Below are positions 21,994-34,311 of a stretch of 64,000 nucleotides of DNA, piece after piece. The notes under the pieces are model-generated. The model made no database searches, was not told where the DNA came from, and was given only the letters and a program-made list of their open reading frames with translations. The stretch lies in NCBI GenBank assembly GCA_021234155.1, contig JAJEKV010000060.1, positions 4,386,451 to 4,450,450 of the forward strand, in the 5' to 3' direction. The translations under genes were made by a program, and so were the position numbers. This stretch comes from Isoetes taiwanensis. Its lineage: Eukaryota; Streptophyta; Lycopodiopsida; Isoetales; Isoetaceae. Every line of letters starts with the position of its first letter. Position 1 is the first letter of the stretch.

Positions 21994-23107
21994 TGTCATC
22001 TCCTCTCTTGGCTTCCATGCTTGCCCTGCTGACACAAGCATCTACTTTCAGACTGATCCCTTTCCAATTATCCTTGCTGTTTATGTCGATGACCTTCTCC
22101 TCCTTGCACACCCATCCTCTGATCTTGCTGGTCTGAAACAGCAACTCTCCATGCATTTTTCCATGAAAGACCTCGGCCCTGCCCATTATTTTCTTGGCAT
22201 TCAAATCAACTATGACCCTGCTCAAGGCACACTGTTTCTCAAAGACAAATACTTGCAAAGCATCCTTGCTCGCCACCATCTCCTGCAATGCAATCCCAGC
22301 ACTACTCCCCTTGATCCTCACTGCCAACTCTTATCCTCTGATCCTCCATGCTCCAAAGACTATCTTTACTTTGCTGAACACTACAGATCCATTGTTGGCT
22401 CCATCAATTTTGCCTCTCAAGCTACCCGCCCTGACCTCACATTCCCTGTTTGCAAGCTCAGCCAATTCCTTAATGATCCTAAGCATACTCACTGCATTGC
22501 TCTCAAACGCACTCTGCGATATCTTGCTGGCACACTCACCCATGGACTGATGTATCGAGCCAGTGGGGGCAGTTCAATTCAAGGATTCTGTGACGCTGAT
22601 TGGGCAGGTGATTCTCAAGACCGTAAGTCTATCTCCGGTTATGCATTTTGTCTTGTGGTCTCGCCATCACCGGGCCAGTTCAAACAAAGAATGCACCGCT
22701 CTCTCCACCACGTAAGGTAGTATATCGGGTCTCTCATGCTACCCGCGAAGCTCTTTGGTTACGCGACTCTCTCTCGAAACCATGCACCTGCAAATTCCAC
22801 TCCAAATTCCCTTCACAATGATAATCGGGGAGCTATTGCGAGCCGCCATAACCCGGTCAACCATCGGCGCCTCAAACACATTGACCTGCGCTTTCATTTC
22901 CTTTCGTGATCATGTCGCCAACTCTACCATCACTCTTCACTACTGCCCTCTCGATTCCATGCCTGCTGATATGCTTACTAAAGCCTTGGCCTCCCTAAAT
23001 TACTCACGATGTCTCACCTCCTTGGCCTTGTCTCCAACAAATTTGTCTCTGAGTGGGGGCTAATCTCTTGATTACAGAGGCAAGCTGATCTATGCTTTGA
23101 GTGGGGG
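21994..23107 (+). pseudogene. Copia reverse transcriptase C-part and RNase H, broken
   Basis: The catalytic YVDDLLLLA box is at about 22081-22107, and the RNase H motif FCDADWAGDSQDRKSISGYAF is near 22590-22650. The usual KQ...SSAEAEY segment is missing. Instead the frame breaks near 22670, and the later RNase H pieces (REALWL-like, about 22747; DMLTKAL, about 22970) appear in other frames. The polypurine tract GAGTGGGGG follows at 23099-23107. Confidence 0.88.
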
Positions 23108-23467
23108 TGTTGGGATTCAAAGCCGATCAAGATGCAACCGTTAGAAGATTCGTGCTTCGAAAGTTGTTAGATATTAAAGATATTCCTTTAGATCTTAATA
23201 TAGCCTACCCGCATGCCACAAATAGAAGTGACCGCTTTGAGCAAGCACCATTAAAAAGCAAGACCAGAGATACGCTCATCCATCCAGTTCGAGTTCATCC
23301 GTGGCGCCTTCATTCTGCTCCTACTTGTTTACCCGCTGTGTTCTTCATCTTTGTTTTTCCTTACATTGTTTGATATTATCCGGCTTGTTCTAAGCCAGCC
23401 TGCAGTACTTCAATTCATTATAATATCAAACTGCTTTTATCTTCTCGCTATTCTATCTATTCCAACA
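23108..23467 (+). repeat. Copia 3' LTR
   Basis: Full-length match to the 5' LTR. Immediately after its terminal CAACA the BiP coding sequence resumes with GAACAACATATTC, which proves the insertion point. Confidence 0.95.
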
Positions 23468-25330
23468 GAACAACATATTCTTGTGTGGGGGTTTATAACA
23501 AAGATGGGCATGTAGAAATCATAGCCAATGACCGTGGAAATTGAATCACACCTTCATGGGTAGCCTTCACAGATTCGTAAAGGCTTATTGGAGAGGCAAA
23601 CCAAGAACCAAGCCGCTTCTAATCCCGAAAAGACCATTTTCGACCCTAAACGTTTGATTGGAAGGAAGTTTGACGACAAAGAAGTCCAAAATGATATGAA
23701 ACTATTGCCCTACAAGATCATCAACAAAGATGGGAAACCTTATATACAAGTTAAGATCAAGGATGGCGGGTTAAGCTTTCAGCCCGAGGGAGATTAGCGC
23801 CATGATTTTGATAAAAATGAAGGAAACCTGCAGAGGCATTCTTAGGAAAGGTCGTAAAAATGTCAAGTATCACCGTCCCCAAATTTTATTTCAATGATGC
23901 ACGAGACAGCCACAAAAGATGCTGGTATCATTCTTTGGACTTAACGGGCTCAGATTTCGAATGAGCCAACTAAGCGGCAAAGATTGGCTTATGGACTTAA
24001 TGAGAAGGGAAACGAGAAGAACATACTTGTGTTTGACCTTGGTGGTGGTACCTTTGATGTCAGCATCTTAACAATTGATAATGGAGTATTTGAAGTTTTA
24101 GCCACAAGTGGTGATACTCATCTTGGAGGAGAGGATTTTGACCACAGAATTATGGAGCACTTCATTAAACTCATCAAGAAGAAGTACAACAAGGACATTA
24201 GCCAGGATAGCAGGGCTATTGGAAAACTCCGTCATGAGGCGGCGTGCAAAGAGGGCACTCGAAGAACCAAAGACCAAGTTAGAATTGAGGTTGAGAGTCT
24301 TTTTGATGGTGTTGATTTCTCTGAACCACTTACTAGAGCAAGGTTTGAGGAGCTTAACAATGACTTGTTCAAGAAGACATTAGGCCCTGTTAGGAAGGCC
24401 ATGGATGATGCTGGCCTTAAGAAGTCACAGATTGATGAAATCGTTCTTGTTGGAGGAAGTACTCGTATCCCAAAGGTACAACAATTGTTGAAGGACTACT
24501 TTGAAGGCAAGGAGCCTAGCAAGGGAGTCAATCCTCGATGAGGTCAGAGCCTATGGTGCACTGTTCAAGGAGGCATTCTAAGTGGGGAAGGCGGCCAAGA
24601 GACTAAAGATGCACTCATCCTTGATGCCACTCCTTTGACCCTTGGCATTGAAACTGTTGGTGGAGTGATGACAAAGCTCATTCCCAGGGGTACTACAATT
24701 CCAACTAAAAAATCCCAAATGTTTAGCACCTATCAGGATAAGCAAACAACCGTGTCTGTTCAGGTCTTTGAAGGAGAAAGAAGCTTGACAAAAGATTGTC
24801 GGGAACTTGGAAAATTTGATTTGAGTGGTATTGCCCCAGCTCCAAGAGGTATTCCCAGTTTGAAGTTACTTTTGAAGTAGATGCGGATGGAATTCTAAAA
24901 GTGAAGGCAGGGATAAAGGCGACCAATAAGGCGTAGAAGATCATCATTATCGACAAAAGATCGTTTATCTTCAGATGAGGTTGATAGAATGATCAAGGAG
25001 GCTGAGGAATATGCAGAGCAAGATAAGAAGGTGAAGGAAAAGATTGATGCCAGGAATAGATTGGAGACATATGTGTACAACATGAAGAGTTCAATTGGTG
25101 ACAAGGACAAGCTAGCGGGTAAGCTAGATTATGATGACAAAGAAAAGATTGAAGCTGAATTGAAGGAAATCGTGGAGTGGTTGGACGATAACCAAAGTGC
25201 TGAGGGGGAGGATTTCGAAGAGAAACTGAAGGAGATTGAGGATGTTTGCAATCCGATAATAACCAAGGTTTATCAAAAGACTGGTGCTGCTGTCTCAGAG
25301 GAAGAGGACGAAGATCGGTCTGAGCTGTAA

Positions 25331-26234
25331 ATATCTTGAGACATTCAAAATTCCTAGTCACGAGGAATGACACAAATACCTGTAGATATGAAAATAGTAA
25401 TCTGAGATGTATATTAGCTTATGCTTATTATCTGGTTTGTTTATATCACTTATCTTAGCTTTCAGCTTTTCTAAAACTTTTAAACATTTTGCACACTTTT
25501 TATGAAAATTTATCTAGCATGTTTGACATGCATTTAGAACACTTTGCTTGCATATCTAATTTTGTAGCAAATAAGTGACATTGAAGATGCATGAAGAGTT
25601 TCTCTTCCAATGAGCTTGCAAATCATCATAAATTGTAGCTGTATATTTTCTAAGGCAAAACCTAACACTTAAAGAGGGACGTCCTTATTTGAGTCCACAA
25701 GACTAGTTACAAGTATTGAAGTTTCCCATTTGTAGTTGGATGCATGTAGGTGGTACATAGTTCAAGCCTACAACAGGTCCTGCCACGGTGAAACCGGCAG
25801 CAAGTTCTATAGCATATAATCCTTTTAAAGCAAAGAAGCATGTTCTCAACATATTTATACATTTTTAGATTACATCAAAGAGATGGGTTTTACATAAGGA
25901 AGTTCGACTGAAATAAGATATCCCATAGCAAACTTAGCGTGTAAAACAATACTTTCTTTATACTGCGAAGCGTACGAGTCTAAAGTACTCAGTTTCGAGG
26001 TTCATATATCAACCTTAGAAAATATGTCTCCTAAGCTAGGCTACGTCTTTTGGGTTTCAGGAACAAACTCAGAAGCTTCATCATGCCCTTGCCGATGAGA
26101 ACCTTGATGCATGTTTACTTGAAGAATATATATTGAAGCGTAAAATCCATAGCAAATGCATATTCAACGACCAAATTGTGGATCCTTATCCTTGCCAAAA
26201 TAGACCAGAGTAGAAGCATCTGCTTATATTATAG
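25331..26234. other. BiP 3' flank and non-coding sequence
   Basis: The first few hundred bases may be 3' UTR of the retrocopy. I saw no poly(A) tract that would mark its end. No gene, tandem array or structured RNA was recognised. Confidence 0.35.
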
Positions 26235-27183
26235 CATGTTGTTCAAACTAAAACCAGAGCTGTATCAACGCTTCATCAACATCCTGCTTTAGCAGCGTCT
26301 TGGAAGGGGAAATTTGTCCTGCGAGCATGGTTTGCCATAGCCTTGCTTTGCATACTAGATGCCATGCCCCTGCACTCCTTAAGAACATGCGATGCCATGC
26401 ACCGCCACATCTAACTTCTCACTAGCTCAAAAGTCCATACCCGGTTTGCTCGGGGAAAAATAGTCAAGGCAACTAAGCTGATAATAGCGGCCTCCATTCA
26501 TAAAGATGGAAAGGAGGGTCAAATTTTGGCTAAGAAGAAAAGGGGTTTTGATGAACTACGAAAGTGTTTATGCAATATTACGAGTAAATAAAGACCCAAT
26601 AAGTTTCCATGGTAAACCATTGTAGCTATACAATATACCCAAATCTAAATATCTGCCATTGTCCTAACTTGAACACATGAATATCATTGCGTCAAATACT
26701 ATCACCCATATTGCCACCATTAGGGAACAATGCTAGTAAGATATACCAACAATATGTATTCATATTTAAAAAAAAATAATAATAAAAAAACCTAGCGCAA
26801 CCGTAGGCTTGGGCAGTATTAGGCTTGGATTCAATTTCTTATTAAGAAAGCATGTATCGCACAAACTATTTAAATCGGAAGGCTAGATTGAAATTGTGAT
26901 TAAATAGATTAATTTCGTTTTTGCGAATAAAGTAACTAATAATATTTTCTAAACTGAAATATGAAAAACTCATGTTGTAAATGAGCTGTTGATTTATAAA
27001 TGCTTTAGCTTTTTATGTTGTTAGATTTTTCTTCTTCTTTTAAAAAATCAATATTTTTTTTTTTTTTGTTTTAGACGGGTTGGCTACTAGATTCTAGTGG
27101 TGGATTCTCATTGTTGGATTATATTCTTTTTCTAATTGGTTTGCTTTTTGCTTATCATTGGTCGTATGAAGGACTTGGATTTC
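26235..27183. repeat. Dispersed ~0.93 kb repeat, copy 2
   Basis: Direct repeat of 6383-7312, in the same orientation, 19.85 kb away. It shares both boundaries (CATGTTGTTCAAAC at the left, CTTGGATTTCGA at the right). Differences are scattered substitutions, a variable A/T tract (26758-26800) and a few indels. Its right edge coincides with the 5' end of the LINE fragment. Confidence 0.85.
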
Positions 27184-30070
27184 GAAATGATCATGAAATG
27201 GTTTATAGCTGGCAATGTCAAGGAGTTCTTTCTTGCTTGGATGACTAAATCTTATGATGTTTAGATTTAGAATATTCCTTGGCTTCAATACCAAGATTAT
27301 ATCCTTGATTCTTGGATTAAACTCAATGGCAAATTCTGTTGTCTTAGTTAATGGTTCTCCTTCAAAATTCTTCCAATTGGCTCGAGGGGTGAGACAGGGG
27401 TGTCCTCTTGCCCCATACCTTTTTCTGGTTGTTGCTGAGATGCTCACTAAGGCTGTGGATTTTCACCAAAATTGTGGTAACTTGCAAGGTCTAAATTTAC
27501 CTGATAATAAAGGCTCCCTTATCTTATCCCAGTATGCAGATGATACCTTTGCTTTCTTGGATTCCAATCCTGATAATATTGCCAAGTTCTTAAACATTAT
27601 TGATCTTTTTTCTGGCCTCTTTGGTATTTATTTAAATATTGAAAAAAGTGTGATTATAGGGGACTCTTCTGAGAATTCCATCTGTGGCATTAAGGTTCTA
27701 AATACTTTACAAGCTTCTAAGCTGCTGGGGGTGCCCTTATCCCTGAATCCTAATATTAAGGGCCTCTGGGATCCAATTATTCAAAAGATCAAGAGAAAGT
27801 TAAATTCCTTCAGAAAATTGTTGTCTATGGCAGGTAGAACCCTTATAGCAAATTCTGTCCTTGGTGCATCTCACATTTATTTCTCGTCAGCTCTTGTTGC
27901 CCCTAAAACAATTTATAATGAGTTGGAGAAATCTATCCGAAACTTCATTTGGGGAGGTTCTCATTCTGTCAACTGGGATACTGTCACTAGGTCCAAATCA
28001 AATGGTGGTTTAGGCTGCAAGAATCTTTATCTTCAAGCTTGTGCCCTAGCAGGTAAATTTGTCTGGAGAACTTTGTCTGGCAGCAACTCTATGGCATCTA
28101 TTTTTATTAGATATTGGATTGAGAGATCATATCTTGATGGTCATCCATCAGTACAGCACTGTTTACCTGAATCAGCCCTCAATTCCCTGCATCCTGGCAA
28201 ACACACATCCCCTTTAATGTATAACATGATCAAGGCTTGGAATATGGTGCAGGGTAGCTTTGACACATCAGAAATTCAGGATCTACATATGCACTCATCT
28301 CTTTTCTGGTCCCCCCTCCTAAAGATTGTGCTGATAATTTCTGAAACATCCTAAGATTTATAGAAAGTGATCCTCACATGGTATCTCACACATAAAGGAT
28401 TTGTATAGAAATAATCATATTATCTCCTGGACCAGGCTTAGAAGGATTATTAATGGCACTACCAGTGACAAAGCCTTGTACCTTCACTTCAAATATATTT
28501 TATCTCAAGCTAACAATCTGACTAGTAATGATTGTAGGGCTATTCTTAAAATTAATGGCCATAATAAGTATAAAGTCAGTGTTGTTTATGCTATCCTTAA
28601 TTCCAGAGAAAACTCTGCCAAAGCTAAGATCAAGTGGTCTATTTCAGATGATGAATGTAAAACTCTTTATAGAAATATCTGGTGCTCTTACTGTCCCCCT
28701 AAGGTTAATTTCTTTATTTGGTTGATTGCACAGAAAAGTCTGCCTAACCTTGTCTCCCTTTCTCAGAGAATTCCTACTGTGCTACCATCTTGCCACTCAA
28801 ATTGCTCTCATAATGAAACATTGCAGCATATCTTTGATTGTCCTATGATTGTTGATTTCTGGTCATGGTTTTATTGTAAATTTAATGATCATTTACCTGT
28901 CTGTCACCATGGTGATCTGCTCAAGCAAATTCAAAATAATGATGCTTTCCTTAATACCATTGTCTTCACTGCCCTTTGGAATATCTGGAAGGCTAGAAAT
29001 ACGATAGTACATGGCAAAAAAAATGTCTCTGTCTTCTGGATTAAAATGAACTTTCAGCTAGATTTGGAAAGCTATGTGACTGCCCACAAGAATAAAAATG
29101 GAGACAATTATGACAGGAAATGGGACTCTATTGGTAACTTCTATGGTTTTTTCAATCTCTTCACGTCCTCTAATGCTCCTTTTTCTGATGGATCTTGCTA
29201 GAGTATCTGGAGTTTCACATACGAGGAAGCTTTATTATATTACAACTCTTCAGGGTATCAGATCTTCAGCCACCAGGGCCAAATGCAACATCAGATGAGA
29301 TTAGGCTTTATAATGTGAGAAGAAATAGCAATGAATCATCATGGGCCAAAATTTAATGCAGGGAAGTAGTACAGGTGTATTGTTTGTACAGTTTTCTGTT
29401 CATGTACCATTATTCATTGACAGATAGGCAGCTGAGTAGGTACAGGGAATTGTACTACTCACACAAGATGTTGGCAGATCTATATGGTACACTACTGCTT
29501 CTGATGAGTAAGGAAGATATCCACCAGCTGCTAATGGAAAATGGATCAGAATTCAACAGCTACAAATTTGGGACAGACTCGGGTTTCTACTGGGTCTACA
29601 ATGCCATATTTGACCAAATCATGCATTCCCCTTCATCTTAGCCATCATCTTTTACCACTTTTCATTATCCTTATCTTAAATGTGCCTCCATTACATATCT
29701 GCTACTGCTCAGTAGTTAATCCTCCTCTTATCTAACATTTTGCTCAAGCACTTGGAAAGAATTTTGTCCTTGCAGGTTTTCTTGAGATCGACTGTTCAGA
29801 TTTGATGTTGCTTTATGGTTTATATAACAGCACCTGTAATAGAGACGTGGCAGAGTTTACTACCTCTCCTTGTGAAATATTTTGTTTCTGCCAGCATGGC
29901 TCTATTTGGCTCATTTAAATAACTATATACTGATACTCTATTATATAATTATTGCTGTTAAGATGAAACTTTTGAGAATACCACTCTCATCAGTAACATC
30001 TATGTATGACTTTTATTAATTAATGGAAAAAACACCTCTTACCTTCAAAAAAAAAAAAAAAAAAAAAAAA
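27184..30070 (+). mobile_element. L1-type LINE, 5'-truncated, with poly(A) tail
   Basis: The element holds the second half of an L1 ORF2 (27254-29201), then an ~0.85 kb 3' UTR, and ends in a run of 24 A (30047-30070). The endonuclease and the start of the reverse transcriptase are missing, as expected for a 5'-truncated insertion by target-primed reverse transcription. I could not identify a clear target-site duplication. Confidence 0.88.
27254..29201 (+). pseudogene. LINE ORF2: reverse transcriptase and zf-RVT domain
   Basis: The first part (to about 28354) has the RT motifs SMANSVVLVNGSPSKFF, ARGVRQGCPLAPYLFLVVAEML and SQYADDTFAFLD (catalytic YADD), then the thumb-like SKLLGVPLSLNPNIKGLWDPI and FIWGG. 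A stop and frame change at about 28354-28401 separates the second part. That part has IWCSYCPPKVNFFIWLIAQKSLPNLVSLSQRI and CSHNETLQHIFDCP, the zf-RVT zinc-binding domain typical of plant L1 elements. The YADD is intact, but the frame is broken. Confidence 0.9.
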
Positions 30071-30481
30071 TATTCCTGTGACAGCTTATTGATATTTGGA
30101 GATGGTACTTTTGTGCTTGTTGGAAGTGCAAGGAGTTTGACAATAGACAAGTGGCACAAGTAGCATTTTATGTTTTTTCATGACAACAAATTGTGGCAGT
30201 TGGGCATGGTTTCTAACTAGATGGCTATTTCTGTCCTTGCACATATGAAGAAGTATTATGCAATGGAAAACTACTTTACGTCTCTTTGCACATTTAACAA
30301 CTCTAACATGCTACAATGGAAGGTTTTTTAAGTATAACATAAAGAAATAAGAAAGATTTTGAGGCGGTCTTCTCAGAGCTTTAGTAGATCCAGATTGGAG
30401 AAAACGGCTCCATCGTATAGTGCATTTACACGTTATCAACCTTTTAAGATGTGAATTTAAGATGTTCTTCTGGACCCTTGT

Positions 30482-30522
<41 letters not shown>

Positions 30523-31100
30523 GATCTCGTTTCTTCACAAAATCACATCACCACCTTATCCTTTAATATGTTTGTCATTTATCAATGCAAGGTACGATTC
30601 CTCTTCATCATTACCTTTTTTTGAATCTCAATTTGATTCTTGTAATAGGACTACTTCGTATAATTTTGCGTTGTCATCATGGCGGGCTCTTGTTTGAGAA
30701 TGGCATTGCCTCTATTTATACCTTTATCCACTCGTTCACATAGAAGGAACTGTCGAGTAATTAGTAGTGTGTCATTGGCCAACATTTTGGAGCTTTGTGA
30801 TAAAGCAAGATTGAGCCTGACGAGCAAGAAGGTGTTCTTTTTGCTATTCAATTTTTAGATTCTTTGCGAGGCATGGTTTGGGTTTTGTTTTATTGTGTGA
30901 GATGAATGAAATGAAAAGAAATGAAATAATTATGTCGTATTCCAATAGGTTTGTGAACCACTGACTCTGCGGTATTTGATTTCATGATGCCTGTATAAAT
31001 TCGTTTAGTGTACATCAAGGTGAGTTCTGGAATCATCAAATCCTAATATGTGTATATCGTTGTGCTACACATCTTCTTATTTAAAATGGGATGGCTTTGA
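30071..31100. other. Non-coding sequence with a 33-base T run
   Basis: A run of 33 T lies at 30484-30516. If read on the minus strand it could be the poly(A) of a retrocopy lying to its right (30517 onward), but no coding match was recognised there. The rest is AT-rich and featureless. Confidence 0.45.
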
Positions 31101-31111
31101 TCTTCGAGCCC

Positions 31112-31145
31112 GGAACGCCGCATGTGCAGACGCATGCGGCGTTCC
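31112..31145 (+). repeat. Perfect 13 bp GC-rich stem-loop
   Basis: GGAACGCCGCATG (31112-31124) pairs perfectly with CATGCGGCGTTCC (31133-31145) around an 8-base loop, inside AT-rich surroundings. It is followed by a GC-rich CTTCGGCCCCTTGCGGG. No open frame or T-run gives it a clear role. The sequence from here to the MITE at 32652 holds nothing else I recognise. Confidence 0.8.
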
Positions 31146-32651
31146 CTTCGGCCCCTTGCGGGACTATTTTTGTCGTGCGCCTTTTTCCCATCTCTCCTAC
31201 CTGCATAGTTCAAATTTGAGCAGGAGGAGCGGCATAGGGCGGCGATGGTCCTGGCCGCATTAGAAGATTTACATAGAGCTTTGGCAAGCTTGACTGTAGT
31301 GTCGGCAGCTGTGCCTTGCAACTGGAGAGAATATGAGATTTCATATATAAATTTGCTTCTCGCTGAGGATTGAGCATGGCAAGCACAGGTAGGCCCGGGG
31401 AATTCACCTTTGATCAGCGTATAACCCATGAGAATTCAACGGAGGGGTGTTTTTTGGACCATTTGGGTACGTATACTTAGGGGTTAGGGGTGTTTTTAGG
31501 CACTGATCTAGAGCAATATCTATACACAGAGGGGTCAAATTGCCTTTTAAAAATATGTATACAAGGGGGTTTTTTAACTACCCTCCCAACGCAGATGCCA
31601 TATTCCCTTTATGTATAAGTGCATCCCCCGGGCAGGTAGGCTTTGACAGCATAGATGTATTTATTATTAGGTCACATACTGATGCCTTCGACCAATGGAT
31701 TTTGTAGGCAACTGAAATCATCATCCAAGCTATTGTCATTGCTAGCTCATGTAGTACATTCTATTCATTTGCTTATAATGAAACTCTGATAGACTCCTGC
31801 TTGGATTGGATGCATTTCGTATTTGTGTACAAGAAACAAATAATGGAACACATCACTGTTGCCATATATTGAGGAGCAAAACTCACGTCTCTTTGATTTC
31901 AGTTATTCCCACTAAATGCATACGGTGTTGTGACAAGATTGAATTCGTTTTCCATGTGAAAATGGACTCTATATACAGTTCTATATCTTTTCTTCTTTGT
32001 GATTGCCTTATAGAATTCTCCTTGAATGATTACATTTTCATTGTTATCACGAGCTATTAAGTAACCAAATAGCTTACTTTGAATCGTGAACTATATATGT
32101 GATGGCAACACTTGCTTCTTCATCTGCAATTATTCTAGCAAAACATGGATTGTATCCCAAAAGGGTAATGTATAAGCATCTTTTGCAAATAATTGTTTTT
32201 GATTCATGTATGTAGCCTCTTTTTTGCAATGCATTTAAATAATTCTTATATTTTTCATTTCTCTAACATAAAATTTGAACAGATCTTTCTATTCAGTTAA
32301 TACTTGGTGATCTATCACCAAGTTTCAAAGGCGGAAGTGTTCTACGGATTAGAGCATTAGTGCAAATCAGTGTATTGGTATCTAGCATTGGTGTGCGATC
32401 GAGCAAAATGGCTTTTTTGTGCATATGGTATGATCCATGTACTATTCTCAAGCATTATTCTCAAACAAATGCATTATTCTCAAACCAATTCCTCTTTGTT
32501 CCTAGAGTCTAAAGGAGCAGAGGCAAAACACTGAGTTAGGAAGCAACACAGATCAGGTTAGATGCTAAAATTATTGTATTTTATTCGATTATTATTGAAG
32601 ATGTCTAAATAAGTTATAAGACGTTTTAGTTTCTTTAAACTCTATAAGTAT
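31146..32651. other. No recognised gene
   Basis: AT-rich sequence with short chance frames only, for example 31806-32060 (+). Confidence 0.4.
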
Positions 32652-33574
32652 AAGGGTAGTTTCCCACTCGCAATTAGGTTAGGTTAACTTAACCAGTTGG
32701 TTATCTCTTAACTTAATGGAAAGTAGGTTGTGATTTCCCATTAAAGTCATTAAGTTAAGACTAACTTAAAGGATTGTGAAGATATGCATTCACACTATAC
32801 CAATTATGGACCACTTAGGTTAAGCTCATGAAATCAACTTAACCTAACCTTTATAATAAGCTTGTGCTTCACACTAGTAGTTAAGAAGTTTTGTTAGGTT
32901 AGAGATAAATGTGTTCGTTTCTCACTTCTTGCCTAAGAGATACGGTTAAGCTATTTGGAGGATATGACTTTTTTTTGTCAAGTTACTATTTTTGTGAATT
33001 GTTTGACTAGCTAGTAAAATCTAGTAAAGTGGTTGACTCTCTAGTCAATGAGTTGACTTTTAGTTAACTTAGTTTCTCGCCAATCAATTGACTTGTAGTC
33101 AACTCTCTCCATTTTAATACTTTCTAGTCAAGTACTACGTGACCAGTCAATCAATCATAAAATTCTTAAAATCCACCTCCTATTTTAATGTTTCTTATTC
33201 AATCTATCAAACTAATAAGACACTTGGTCAACTAGTTGGCATCCTTGTCAAAATTACGATTTAAGAGTCTAACCTAACTGGAACCATTTCTCACTCGTAG
33301 TTGAGTTAGCTTAATGCTTAACCAAAAAGTTAGAAGTTAAGTGGACCTTGCTTAGGTCACTTAACTTTTGCACTAGTTGGTTAAATATTTTTAAATTTGG
33401 TTAAAAAAATAACTTAACTTTTTCTAGTGAGAAGGATGCTCCGTTAAGTTGATGAACAGTTAAAAATTAACTGGAATTAACTTACTTGATATTAACTTAA
33501 GTGTCAGTGGGAAAGCAAGTTCCAGTTATTTGCCCTATTTAACTTAACTTAATGGCAAGTGGGAAATGACCCTT
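32652..33574. mobile_element. MITE-like non-autonomous DNA transposon
   Basis: The left end reads AAGGGTAGTTTCCCACTCGC followed by AATTAGGTTAGGTTAAC. The right end, reverse-complemented, reads AAGGGTCATTTCCCACTTGC followed by CATTAAGTTAAGTTAA, giving imperfect terminal inverted repeats of roughly 35-40 bp. The ~920 bp interior is packed with GTTAA/TTAAC-type direct and inverted repeats and has no coding capacity. The target-site duplication is not clear, so the superfamily is not assigned. Confidence 0.8.
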
Positions 33575-34311
33575 AGAGCTATATTATCATACAAATGAAT
33601 AGTGTAGTTAAAGCTATCCACGTTATTAATTAAAAGAGGAGCCTATGGAGTGCCATCATAATTCAAGTAGTTAACGTTAAAGTCTCTCTATTCTATTCTA
33701 TTCTAATTTGCAAGATGCAAGTACAATTTATGCATGAGATTCTTAGGTTTTTCTTCTCTTATATGTCACAAACATACTGAATTGGAACTTAAGATTTCTT
33801 GCGAGACTGTACTTAATTAATTTGCATGAACATAAGTAGCATTATGGTTTCCAAATGGTCATCTCTACTTGCCCTACTCAACCCAACCAAACAATAACAA
33901 AAGAACTTGGATATGTGATAAAAGAACTGAAGAATTAATTTTGTTTCGTTCACCGTTCATGCATCCAAATAGGTATAGCATTTGATATCTTAGCATCACT
34001 TCTCTCGTCCATATCTTCCATCACATGGGAGGAAATTAAACCCCCAAAAGAGAATGCATCCACCAACTATATGCTCCAAAAGGCTATTACACATGTATTA
34101 AGTGTCCTTTGATGTTAATTACACACTACCCTCCTCCCATTCTCCATTGTTCCCTTGACTTTATCTACTTTCCAATTGGAAACAATAAAGAATGTGCAAA
34201 AGTTTCTTCCAAAATGTAACCATGCCTGGTAATCCAAAGTACAAACTATTTTTGCTTCTTGGATGTTCCTTGCTTGATACTTAAAACAAAATCTCTTGTA
34301 TGGTTTGCGCT
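33575..34311. other. No recognised gene
   Basis: AT-rich non-coding sequence between the MITE and a tandem repeat; nothing was recognised. Confidence 0.4.

Larger units (their letters stand above)
18534..23467 (+). mobile_element. Ty1/copia retrotransposon with two LTRs, inserted in BiP
   Basis: The element is about 4.9 kb. LTRs at 18534-18895 (362 bp) and 23108-23467 (360 bp) both begin TGTTGGGATTC and end CTATTCCAACA, and differ by scattered substitutions and indels. The flanks share GAAC immediately outside both LTRs (5 bp with one mismatch). A polypurine tract, GAGTGGGGG, precedes the 3' LTR. The order protease, integrase, reverse transcriptase, RNase H is copia-type. Internal deletions and frameshifts in pol make it non-autonomous now. 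It interrupts the coding sequence at the 'DLGTT' codons of BiP. Confidence 0.97.
18419..25330 (+). pseudogene. BIP: BiP (ER HSP70) retrocopy interrupted by a copia element
   Basis: The ATG at 18419 opens a hydrophobic signal peptide (SGLGLCLAFLTIWVVSVAA). After a shift it continues with KLDTVIGIDLGT, which is cut at 18533 by the copia LTR and resumes at 23468 with TYSCVG-type sequence. Then follow [59 protein letters not shown] and [16 protein letters not shown]. The C-terminal lid ends in EDEDRSEL at 25330, where BiP normally ends HDEL. BiP is the ER lumenal chaperone. Known plant BiP genes have introns; this copy shows none and has many shifts and stops (about 23544, 23797, 23840, 24540, 24940), so it is best read as a processed pseudogene. 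Confidence 0.92.

Noticed and set aside
20128-22543. Many minus-strand and alternate-frame proteins inside the copia element
   Set aside because: They are shadows of the gag-pol frame; domain motifs are only in the plus-strand frames listed.
24993-25373. Minus-strand 126-codon frame in the BiP C-terminal region
   Set aside because: It lies antisense to the clear BiP lid-domain coding sequence.
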